NCBI GenBank assembly: GCA_010015675.1
Contig: ML976991.1
Span: 437,352-501,351 of the forward strand
Source of the DNA: Byssothecium circinans
Taxonomy: Eukaryota; Ascomycota; Dothideomycetes; Pleosporales; Massarinaceae
DNA length: 64,000 nucleotides
Direction of reading: 5' to 3'
Shown one piece after another: positions 19,461-30,950 of this stretch; within the stretch, counting starts at the first letter, position 1, and each line of letters begins with the position of its first letter. The notes below the pieces were generated by a model that saw only the letters and a program-made list of their open reading frames with translations, made no database searches and was not told the origin of the DNA. A program made the translations under genes and the position numbers.

Positions 19461-20591
19461 GAGGTTACAATCGTGAAGAGGTGATGGGTGTCGTGGTATG
19501 GAGAGGAGAAGTCATTTCATCAGCCTTCTCCAATCACTTTCTGGACTGGATGGTGGCTAGTGTGGGGCACTCTACACATGTGCGTTCCACGTTCCACAAC
19601 ATTAATCCAACATCACCCTCCACCAACACTCGAGGCTGTACCTGTCGTATCGCATTGAGGATCATTTCATCTCATGTCTGGCTTTGCTGTCAATGCGATA
19701 TTGTTTCCAAGTGCCGACGGGCGTAAAAGCCAACCTCATCGTGGAAGGGCCGACCTCGGGACTCCCACTCCCTAATGGCGCCAACAATGAGACGACTGAC
19801 AAGTGCAATGTTGAACACACACAGATGTATCTCTTCGCACTAGATCTGACTGCGATGCTGACGGTAATAATGCATGGAGAATGCAGCTTATCCACTTACC
19901 ACTACCTCTTTATCCACAACCTGGGCTATTGGGTTGATTGCCTCGTTTGGTTGATACAAGCCTTATGTTAGATTAGGCCCGCCGTCTGACCGATTCGTCT
20001 AGTAATACATAATACCGGTAAGCGCTCGGGCTGAGAGAACCACAACAGCACAACAGCTTAGAGGTTGATACAGAGAGGAAGGAGTGGACGACGCGTCATT
20101 GAGGCCTCAACACACACAACTTGGTCGCAATAATCATCTGCCGAAAGTGTGGCGACGCCTTCATCACCCCGTTCCGCTTTGCCAAGCTTTGGCGTTTCTA
20201 AAATCCACTCCACCCATGTTAGCCAAGTCATGAACCCCGCAATCAACCATCGCGACAAGAGACCGTTGGACCGGCATGCCCCGTGTGGACTCGGTAAAAC
20301 CTGACGTGCATCATGTGCAGGCCCAATTTATTACTCGATGACTGCGATTTTATGCAAGTGCCGGTTTTCACATCCAGACCATCCAGAGCCACGGACTGTA
20401 TACCGCACTGTGCTCCGTCCCGAAGTAGCGCAGAAAAGAGCGTTATTCGTATATGTGGAGAGCATCTCCCCGGATTACCTACCCCAAATCTCACATCTGG
20501 CGTGTGTGGGGTCTCGACGCGTAGAGCGAATATTAAACCTTCAATCCTTCTTCTCAACCCGTCTGCAATAGCAATCTGGTCTCTTCGCAAT
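19461..20591. other. Intergenic; promoter of the MFS transporter gene
   Basis: No gene is supported. Several 65-130-codon chance frames overlap on both strands. The last few hundred bases presumably hold the transporter promoter; no clear TATA box was seen. Confidence 0.4.
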
Positions 20592-22426
20592 ATGGCTACG
20601 GATACGGAGAAGGTCGTCTACCGAGACGACGACAGAGTTTCTGTCACCAACGCTGAAAAGGGTCCCATTTGTATGTATTTCCTCCCTGGGAAGGAAGGTC
20701 GAAGCTAACATATTTGCAGACGAGGAGCACGCTGGTGACAGCAACCTCAGTGATTCAATTGAAGGCTTTACCTGGACAGTCGAAGAAGAGACCGCAGTTC
20801 GTCGAAAGTTGGACAGGGTCATCGTGCCCTTAACCACTTTTCTATATCTGCTATGCTTTCTTGATCGGTATGTGAACTGACCATTAGTCGTTGATAATCA
20901 CGAGCTAACAATACGAAGTACCAATATCGGAAATGCGAGGATTCAAGGAATGGAACGCGATTTGAAGCTCTACGGTGTCCGCTTCAATTGGGTCACTTCT
21001 ATCTTCTACATCATCTACATGTTTGTCGAAGTACCCAGCAATATTCTCCTCAAACTCATCGGACCAAAATATTACCTCCCACTACTCGTCTTCGGATTTG
21101 GGTTCGTTTCCATGTGCACAGCTTTCGTCAACAGCTTCGGAGGACTCTTGGTTGCTCGTGCCTTCCTTGGCGTCTTTGAAGGAGGCGTGATGCCGTAAGT
21201 CTCTTGTGGATAGCATCGTTGACTCTTTGCTGACTCGTTATTCAGTGGTATTGCATTCTTCATCACCTGTTTCTACAAGCGTCAGGAGCTTTTGTTCCGT
21301 GTCGGGATTTACGTTTCCGCAGCATCTATGGCGGGTGCTTTTGGTGGGCTTCTGGCCACAGGGTAAGCAATTCCTCCAAGCAATCCGACTAGTATACTAA
21401 CAAAACGAAAGCCTTGCTCGGATTCCGCCATGGGGAGCAGCAGGAATGATTATCAAGACGTGGCGCAATATCTTCTTCTTTGAAGGCCTTTTCACCGTCA
21501 TCGTAGGCATCGGAGCCCCCTTCCTTATGCCGAGCAGCCCTACCGACTGCTGGTTCTTGAATGAGCGCGAACGTAGAATCGCCGCAGAGAGGTTGGTCTT
21601 GCGTGGTGGTGCGGATGAGAATGAGAAAGTCGAGGCCCATCACATAACGCGGTCTTTCCTCAACATCAACAACTACATTTGCGCACTTGGATTCTTCCTT
21701 ATCAACATCACTGTACAGGGTATCTCTTTATTCATGGTAAGTTCCGTTTCATGCCTATCAGTATTTAGTTAATAATTCGCGTAGCCGACCATTCTCGCCG
21801 ACCTTGGCTGGACCGCAACCAAAGCTCAGCTATACACAGTGCCCCCATACGTTTGTGCCTGCGTCGTCGCTATCGCAATCGCTTTCGTATCCGACAAGAC
21901 CAACCGTCGAGGCATCTACCTTGCGGCTTTCACACTCCTCGCTATCGCTGGCTTCTCGATCTTACGATGGGCTACGGACCCCAACACTCGATACGCTGGT
22001 GTATTCCTCATCACTCTTGGTGCTTTCCCTGGCGGTCCTGGCTTCCTTGCCTGGGGCATGAACAATGCGGCAGGCCCAGCTGTTCGCGCAGTATCCAGTG
22101 CCTATATTGTTACTCTGGGCACTGCTGGTGGTGTGCTTGCTACTTGGTAAATCTCTTTCACTTTCCATTATAAATTAGAGTCATTGGGCTAACTCTCGAA
22201 CAGGACATATGTCAGCAAAGAGAAACCGAAGTATCCTACCGGCCACACAATCAACCTTACTGGTCAACTCGGCGTCTTGGTGTTGGCGCTTGGTGGTATC
22301 GCGTACTGCAAGTGGGAGAACCGACAACGCGAGCTTGGCAAGCGTGATCATCGGCTCAACGGTCTCAGCGAAAGCCAGATTAAGGATTTGGGATACAGAC
22401 ATCCAGATTTCCGATACATGACTTGA
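20592..22426 (+). CDS. Major facilitator transporter, anion:cation symporter (allantoate permease/DAL5-like) family
   Basis: Seven exons (20592-20670, 20720-20867, 20919-21194, 21246-21362, 21412-21736, 21785-22146, 22204-22426) join in phase to give 509 aa. A cytosolic N-terminus precedes 12 predicted membrane helices. Family signatures are LLCFLDRTNIGNARIQGMER after helix 1, the ARAFLGVFEGGVMPGIAFF segment around helix 4, and an intracellular central loop (ADENEKVEAHHITRSF). The ACS family imports anionic organic solutes such as allantoate, nicotinate, pantothenate or small carboxylates with a cation, so the substrate cannot be named. The intact seven-exon frame in a damaged neighbourhood argues that it is under selection. 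Confidence 0.9.
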
Positions 22427-22861
22427 GCGAATCCAATGGTGCATAGTAGTATCACGATAGTTTCGGGGGAGGTGGGACGTTCAGAAGTATATATTATGTG
22501 ATTCAAGTATAATTCAACTATATTCAACATGAAGAACGATGGAAGATTAAACTCTCCCGTCCTCATACATGTCCAAGTTCTTCTGCATGGTTGGCCACCC
22601 GTGACGTGAAATTGATTAAGGATTTATCGCCCTTGCGCTCTTCAAAGCGACGTCAGGGTGAATGAAGGTTTGACTGACTGGCAGCAGACATCTCCCGCGT
22701 GATAGTCACATACCTAGTATCGCCTGCTAGTGTCACTTGCCCGGGTCAGGAGGAAACTTCAAGACTCATGTTATTAAAACAAGCAATAGCTCCCTCTCTT
22801 ACACCAACGCATCGAAAGCATTCGACAAAGCTACATTCAACGCCACACTCTGACTCAAACT
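22427..22861. other. Intergenic, no supportable gene
   Basis: 3' flank of the transporter and upstream region of the next gene. Nothing else recognised. Confidence 0.4.
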
Positions 22862-23878
22862 ATGAGCGACGACACACCCATGCCCCTACTTCCCCCAGAG
22901 GGAGTCATTGTAAGCGTCAACCTCAACATACAGAACGCTATTACTGTAACTGGTAGCCTCACCATCACACCGAACGACCCAAATGACCTGGCTGCGGATA
23001 TTCCTCGTTCCCATTCTCAGAATACCCGCAAGTCGGATCCAAATCAACACGATGCTCAAATCCTCAATCTTCCCATCAGAAAAACTCGCAACGCCGCAAA
23101 TACCGGACTTCAAGGTGGAAAGGCTCCGACCTTTGGGCCGCCGCCCCTCTCTGGACCCAATGCATTTGGACACCCAAGTGATCCCGCACTTGCCAATAGT
23201 AAAGAAGATATAGTCATTGTGGTTAACAAGAAGAACCATATCGATGATAAACCCAAGCCCGACGTAGAACCAAGAAACCTCCGCAGGCGAAACAAGGGTA
23301 ATCAGGTGGTAAACGCATTCGACACAATTGTAGCAGGTGGACCGCTCGTCCCAGCCCAAGAGGAAGCAACCGGTACACAGGTGGCTGCGGAGAATGCCGC
23401 TGGTCGTCCAAAACCCACTTGAAGGAGAAAGGGAAAGCAAGGTGGTGATCCTGGTGATGCTGGAGCAGCTCCGCTACTCGCGCAAATCCCAGATATCGCC
23501 AGAGATGCCTCTCCCCTTCAGCGCGTGGGCTGGGGTACTTGGACCAAGGAGGATATTATTAAGTTAGTTGGACTCTGGAAAGGAGACAAGGTCTACGACA
23601 AGATCGCGGAGGTACCGGAAGGGCGTATGAGTTCAGAGTGTAGGGAAATGGTGGGAAGACTTTTGGAAGCGAAGATTTGTGGGCAGACTGCTGAGAAAAC
23701 GGGGCATTTAAGAAGACACGATGGTTTGATTCTGAAAACTGGAGAGTATGATGGGATAACTGGAGTTGTTAGTACGGAAGCGGTGTTAGGGCTAGCGGGT
23801 GGGTGTCCTATAGTGGCTATGTCAGGCATGGTTGTGTTACTAAAGTTTCTCAACTCCGGTATCTTAATGAATATTTGA
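22862..23878 (+). pseudogene. Unknown protein with C-terminal Myb/SANT-like segment, split by one in-frame TGA
   Basis: A single reading frame runs from ATG 22862 to TGA 23876-23878 (338 codons plus stop) with one interruption, TGA at 23420-23422. Upstream is a polar, disordered-looking region (PMPLLPPEGVIVSVNLNI; RNLRRRNKGNQVVNAF). Downstream the same frame continues RRKGKQGGDPGDAG and then GWGTWTKEDIIKLVGLWKG, DKVYDKIAEVPEGRMSSEC, which has the Trp/Thr/Glu/Asp start, I-A core and Arg-rich third helix pattern of Myb/SANT-like DNA-binding modules. A CGA-to-TGA change (CpG deamination) would create the stop. No plausible intron removes it. The stop cuts off the likely DNA-binding domain; the Myb/SANT call is by eye. 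Confidence 0.55.
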
Positions 23879-25265
23879 GGAGAATCAGAAGAGCTTTGTT
23901 AATTGATAATGGCTTCAACAATGGTAGTGGCATTATGCGAGGGTTTGCGGGTTCCATTCGTCAAAGCGTGGCTCTCGCGATAACAGTGCGTCATGGCAGG
24001 ACAACAAATGCTCGAACAGCGTCCGCCGGAGCGAGAATTCGACGGCACACAGATTCCGAATTCCTCTCTCTGGCCCCTCTTCATCGCTGCGCTTACTTAC
24101 CGACCCCGACATACCATTACCGCCGCCATTGCTGCACACCTTCAAGCTCTGCGCACAGTGACCGCCTGTACAAGTCTCACACGCCGCCCGCTCTACGAGG
24201 TATGCTTGTGCTTACAATAAACGCTTTGCTATCATGATCATATACAGATGAATAGTAATGCACAGGGTAAAATGGGATAATCCTCCCCTCTTGAAGACCT
24301 GGCTCATGCTTCAGTCAAACCTCTAATAATGTTCTCCCCATCATCGTGAAAGGCCCCGAACATGAATGATACAACATCTATGGAAGAGGCGGAAGTCACA
24401 CTTGTGGAACCGTCAACAGTCCGATTAGTATTTGGTTCAGTAGGTAAGTTGTCCGAACCTTTGTCAGGATGTCTGTGGCAAATAGCTACGAGTCTATCTG
24501 AGTAACGTTCGCCTCTTTTAATTATGTGCCACTGTGGGTCCGTATAGTCATTTGTAGGGGTTTCGGCTGCGGTTTACAACGCTTATATCTGGAAAATATT
24601 GCTGCACTAAGAGATGCCTTCGCAGTGTATTGAGTGCATGTGTTAGTTTAGGCTTAGTTTCTTTCTTCTTATGTGAGAATATTGGATAAACGCAAGACTA
24701 TTAGATCATTCCATGGCCCCTATATTGACCAGATCTCTTTGGTGAAGGAATATGAGTTGGGGAAGTAAGCCTACCAAATGGACCAGCACATTCTTGCCGA
24801 CGGCAACACCAACCTTCTTATTGGGACAAACGGAACAATCGTCTTGTCCTTCCGTCGACTCGGAATGTCAGGTGAAAGTCTCGCTACTCCTAAAACGTAT
24901 AAGTAGTACAGGTGGAAAGACCCTAAGGTGCAACCAAACAAATGGTAACGTTACTTCTTAAGAGTAATTAATAGAATTTAGAGCATATAATTATATTTGT
25001 ATTAGCCACTAATTGTTATCTAATTTAATGTTAGTGTATAAAGCTCTCACCTTTACCTTTACCTTTACTTTCACCTTCGCTTTCACTCTCGCTTTCACTC
25101 TCGCTTTCACTCTCACTTTCACTTTCCGCTATAACTCTAGAGGATTCTACATGAAAACTTATTCTACCCATCTTAACCCTGTATATATCCATTTCTTCTT
25201 TACACACATACCTGCCCTCCTTCCCCATCCCTCGCTTCGACATCGCGCGCGCCCATCGTTCCAGC
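23879..25265. other. Intergenic; relic-like fragments and promoter of BTB gene
   Basis: No gene is supported. Around 24768-24900 one frame reads like coding (ILADGNTNLLIGTNGTIV), but it is too short to name. The final part holds a pyrimidine-rich repeat (25049-25128) in front of the BTB gene. Confidence 0.4.
25049..25128 (+). repeat. Pyrimidine-rich hexanucleotide repeat upstream of the BTB gene
   Basis: About 80 bp of repeated ctttac and ctttca units, with gctttcactctc repeated three times, nearly all pyrimidine on the plus strand. It ends about 140 bp before the start codon at 25266 and lies in the probable promoter or leader. It is length-mutable microsatellite-type DNA. Confidence 0.75.
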
Positions 25266-26221
25266 ATGTCAACCCAAACACCTCGTCCAGTGTATGCGAG
25301 CGAGAGCGCGCTCTTGTTAGCCACACCGACCGGCACAACTTCAACGGCAGAGTGAGAGAAACCAAGTCACAAAAGCAATTCGATCACACTAACCGGCACA
25401 GTCTCACCGACCGCATCATCAAACTCGCCGTCGGACCCAACAAAACACTCCTCAACATCCATGAAAAGATCCTCTACTCCAGCTCCGACTTCTTCAAAAA
25501 GGCCCTGAAACCCTCACGGACAAGCCCCTACCCAGAACCCGATACGGTCGAACTTCCCACCGACACGGTCGAGACCGTCGAGCTCTACACCAACTGGCTC
25601 TATTTTAAGAACATCCCCGCATCGAGGAAGGCGCATTGGTTCCTCCGTAACCACAAAGTCTCCGAGTTCACTGCACTTGTGCAGGCGTTCGTGTTCGGCG
25701 AGAAGGTCATGGACTCTCAGTTCAAGGAAGCAGTGCTGTTCAATATCGAGAAAATCGTTACCAGGGATAATAGCAAGTTTCCCTCGGCGGAAGATATGGC
25801 TGTTCTATATAAGGGAACGCCGGAGGGGTCGCCTGCGAGGCATCTAATGGCCACATTCTGTGCGAACCGTGCAGGTGCAGACGCGTCTTTGGATTTTGCC
25901 TCGTACCCGCATGAGTTTCTTGTGGATGCTCTGGGAGCAACGTTGAGGATCCGAAACCCGCCGGAAGGATCTTCTTGGGTGAGCGACGTCCGCGGACCAG
26001 GGTGGGACTCTTGGAGACAAGTTGCGGGCTCCATTTGGCGTGGTTTAGAGATGGTGGGATATGCAGTTTTTGTCTGCGTTGGATTGGGCTTGCTGTATGG
26101 CGTCATTCTGCCAGTCTCCCTCCTAGCTGCCTTCGCGTTACTGAAGCTTATCATACAAGTTGTCTTTTCATGTTTGGTGCTGCTCTTTATTTTAGAGGTA
26201 ATATCTACCTTGCTAAGGTAG
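25266..26221 (+). CDS. BTB/POZ-domain protein with C-terminal membrane segments
   Basis: Two exons (25266-25351, 25402-26221) and a 50-nt intron with a CTAAC branch point give 301 aa. I chose ATG 25266 because the intron removes an otherwise poor linker and joins the start in phase to the BTB core: LTDRIIKLAVGPNKTLLNIH, EKILYSSSDFFKKALK, TVELPTDTVETVELYTNWLY. The BACK-like part follows (ALVQAFVFGEKVMDSQFKEA). The last 60 residues hold hydrophobic helices (GYAVFVCVGLGLLYGVILPV; LLAAFALLKLIIQVVF), unusual for this family, so the protein may be membrane anchored. Fungal BTB proteins of this type are mostly uncharacterised; partner binding is inferred. A damaged paralogue follows immediately downstream. 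Confidence 0.75.
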
Positions 26222-26568
26222 TCCAGTCAAGGATAGCTTTCAGGCTACTTCTTGTCTCCGTCAGAGTGACACTCAGTCGCTGTTAAAGGGATTTGGCGGG
26301 GACTCAGTATAAATGATACGAATAATAATTCCCTGGGAAATCTAGCATTGTCGTGACCATGAGAAGCCTCTAGCGCCTTACTCTCTACAATGCCTCAATG
26401 TCAGTGAACGTGTGCAGAGATCGATATACCTAGAATCTACTGACCTCCTATTCACCATGGCAGGCGCACTTTGTGGAAGACCACACAAGTATAAATCCCA
26501 CCATCAGTCATCCTCTGCTTTATCTCTCCGCCACCACCCCATCTTCCTACCCAACTTATCTCAACCCA

Positions 26569-27203
26569 ATGGAACCCAACAACCCAGTCGAAACCCGCAA
26601 CACCGAAGCCAAAGCCATAGAGTAAGTTCCAACCCCTCAATCATCACAGGCTGCCTGCTAACTGGCACTGCAGCTTCACCGAACGAATCGTCAAACTCAC
26701 CGTCGGAGGCAAAGTCGTCAACGTCCACTAACCCTATACTATCAGCGACCTCGGAGTCCTTCAAGAACGCGACTAAGCAAATATGGACGCGTTCAAAGAC
26801 TGATCCAGATACCGTCGACCTTCCCGACGAGAAATTGGAACCCCTCTTGGCGTGTGTGCACTGGTGCTATGTTCGGCAGCTCAACGTTCCCAAGGGTAGG
26901 TCCCAAGCCTGGCTCAACAGGCGTATGTTGCAGTATTCCGCAGAAGGAAGAGGAACATCGTCGTATACTTACTAATTGACAAAGGCAGTTGTTCAAAGCA
27001 AGCTACAATACGGCCTTCTCGTCAATGCCTACGTCTTCGGCGAAAAAATCCTTGACGGTAAATTCAAAAACAGTGCTATCGATGCAATGGTGACCCGGGA
27101 TAAGGGGAGCAATTTAGTTCCCAACGCCCAGGAAGTAAATGCTCTGTACCGCGGAATACCGATACTTCTCCAGCTAGACGCCTGCTGTAGGACTTTTGCG
27201 TAG
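26569..27203 (+). pseudogene. Damaged tandem paralogue of the BTB/POZ gene
   Basis: ATG 26569 (MEPNNPVETRNTEAKAIE) leads through a GTAAGT...CTGCAG intron to FTERIVKLTVGGKVVNVH, then TAA at 26729-26731. In another frame the BTB core continues: LSATSESFKNATKQIWT, DTVDLPDEKLEPLLACVHWC. After a likely intron come LLVNAYVFGEKILDGKF and MVTRDKGSNLVPNAQEVNAL, ending at 27203. Each block aligns with the intact BTB protein just upstream (AFVFGEKVMDSQF; IVTRDNSKFPSAEDMAVLY), so it is a tandem duplicate. The stop, the frameshift and loss of the C-terminal membrane region make it a pseudogene. Confidence 0.7.
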
Positions 27204-27589
27204 ACGGCGGCTATGATAGTCCCCAGTGGAGGATATTTGGAGAAATTTGGAGGTCGATGTCCTTAGACGCATTGATGGCAATGATGGTTAAGCGTCAAGA
27301 GTTGAGACTGCGTCCGTGGCTCAAGTATGCGTCTTCCTACTGTGAGAAGGAGTGACAAGTTGAGCTCAGGCGTCTCATGAGTATCACGAGCTAGCATGAA
27401 CGTGAGTGGGTTCATGTATGCGTTCAGTCGTAGGTCGCAGCAGCGTTGCAATCACGTAAGGAGCCTTGGAGACTCTCATCAATTCTGTGCGGCCGATTCA
27501 CACAAGCAAAAGTGCAATGCAATTATTGAATACAGTATATCGTCTTTCGGTTGGGTATCATTCTCGAGCTCGTGACCATTTGCACCATT
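27204..27589. other. Boundary stretch between accessory and core halves
   Basis: No gene recognised. It separates the last pseudogene from prefoldin, the first conserved housekeeping gene. Confidence 0.4.
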
Positions 27590-28168
27590 TTAGGTAGCTA
27601 TGGCCTCTTGTTGCTGCTGTGCTGCCGATTGTATTTGTATGATCTATCCACACCAGTTAGCTTTCACGTATACTGTTCATTTTAGAAGTTGATCATACCT
27701 CCGTCTTGAGCTTCTTGCTTTTCTCCTGTGTCTCCTTGATCTGTCCCTCGATCCGCTTGCTGCGCCCTCATTAGCCACTGCACATGCCCCTTCCCAGCCG
27801 CGTGCCTCTTACATCTCTTTCTCAATGTACTCTAGACGCCCGTTGACGGCCATGACAGCCTCCGTCTTGTCCTGCTTCAAGAGCACAGGGCCGATTTGCT
27901 TGTAGATGTTCGCCTCATCGTCCAAGAGGTCGAATTCCTAGAACTGCCCATCAGCCGCTATCCCATAACCATTATTTTGTCCGCTGACCTTCTTGACGGT
28001 CGAGTTCTCTTGCTGCTGTGATTCGAGCTTCTGGCGTGCCTCCACGGCGGTGGAAAGCTCTGTACTTCGTCAACAATACTCTCACCTCATTTTAAGGCCA
28101 CACCTACCGCCCTGCAGCTTCTGGTAGCCTTCGGACAGCTCCTGCAACTTCTTTTGCACCTCACTCAT
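27590..28168 (-). CDS. YKE2: Prefoldin subunit 6 (beta-type)
   Basis: Five small exons (28108-28168, 27989-28059, then three more ending 27590) with canonical introns give 123 aa: MSEVQKKLQELSEGYQKLQG, then LSTAVEARQKLESQQQENST, EFDLLDDEANIYKQIGPVLL, KRIEGQIKETQEKSKKLKTE and a Gln-rich tail. Two long coiled-coil helices flank a beta hairpin (IYKQIGPVLLKQDKTEAVMA), the beta-prefoldin layout; length fits the family. The hexameric cytosolic prefoldin delivers nascent actin and tubulin to the CCT chaperonin. The gene is divergent from VPS4 (starts about 390 bp apart), so the two share an intergenic promoter region. Confidence 0.9.
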
Positions 28169-28555
28169 CCTGGTGATGTTTGCGAAGGCCGATTAGAAAA
28201 GTCGTGAAACGATTGCGAGAATGATGGCTTGCACACAGGCTCGTTTTGGTAAGCGTGAAAGCGGGGTGGGATGCGCCGTAGCACCTTAGCAACACCCACC
28301 ACCCACTCATCACTCACCACAACAACATCCGCCTCTTACAACGGCATACTACGCGTCCAACAACTTCCGGGGAAATATCAGATCTGCTATCAGCGTCAAT
28401 TACGCGCTTGCCAACGACCGGTCTGCCGTATCATCGCCGCAGTCTGCCCCGCGCCGCGCTTTGAGCCGTCGTACCCACGCTTCATTTCAACACCGCTACG
28501 ACCGTTCTATATAGCTAGGGAGAAGGAGGGGAGATATTCGGAAGAGCCGCCCACA
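28169..28555. promoter_or_regulatory. Shared intergenic region of divergent prefoldin-6 and VPS4 genes
   Basis: 387 bp between opposite start codons. No clear TATA box was seen, which is common for housekeeping pairs. Core-promoter positions are not resolved. Confidence 0.45.
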
Positions 28556-30175
<1,620 letters not shown>

Positions 30176-30950
30176 ATCTAGGCTTGTATATTGCGGTGGA
30201 TGGATGGATGGATGGCTTGGTGGTCGAAGAACGTGTTCCTGTTTACCGGCATAGCGGGATTCCCCGGCGTTTAATGTAATGGTGGTCACACGGACAAGAA
30301 CAGTTACTTACTGAACTTGGGTCGGAGTTTTTTGAATACGGAAGTGCCTTATTTTGTCCCCGAGCAAGTAGAAGAAAATTTAACTATACATACTACTTCT
30401 TCTACCCCCGACCTTTGACGCCCCCGTACATTTCCACGATCAGATACGATAAAATCTACGAGAGAAGGTCACCAAGGTAGTTTAAAAAAAAAAAACCAGC
30501 AAAATTCCTTCTATCCCATCTATCCCATCCCAACTACAAGTGTAGCGAAGAGAAAATGTAACGAGAAGGAATCAGGGGGCGTAACAAAAAGGAAAAGGGG
30601 AGGGGAATCGTTGTGATTAATTTCCAACCGACCAACCGTGCCAAAGACCGAGGGGAAACATAAAATGAAAAGAAGAAGAAAGGTCCGCTTCTCCTACATA
30701 AAGGCACGTTCCGGTTCAGTCAAGTGACAAAAAGTCTCGCAACGCCTTTTCCATAGTTTAAGGACTTGGAAAGGTTGCGGCACTCTCTTTGCACTGACGC
30801 TGTAAAACACTGCACGCTGGTTCTCCTCCAAAGATCCAATGAACCCCCTTTCTATGCATCATCACCATCATCATCCCGATGCTATTTTGGTGAAAGCCAA
30901 ACATTCAACGCCTTTTTTTTCTCCATCCATGCGCACAAACCATCACACAC
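30176..30950. other. Convergent 3' region between VPS4 and KAP121
   Basis: Contains short tandem tgga units near 30195-30212, an A-run at 30483-30494 and otherwise no gene. It holds the 3' untranslated regions of the flanking genes. Confidence 0.45.

Noticed and set aside
24768..24900. Coding-like block ILADGNTNLLIGTNGTIVLS
   Set aside because: Too short, with no flanking exon or identifiable family, so it could be chance.
25013..25265. Upstream extension of the BTB frame through the pyrimidine repeat (TFTFTF...)
   Set aside because: This extension is repeat-derived and skips a good intron; the ATG at 25266 with the intron gives a clean protein.
1..27000. A secondary-metabolite gene cluster
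   Set aside because: No polyketide synthase, NRPS, terpene cyclase or DMATS was seen; single oxidoreductase and hydrolase relics do not make a cluster.
30181..30212. tgga tetranucleotide repeat after VPS4
   Set aside because: Only four or five units, in a 3' flank, unremarkable.
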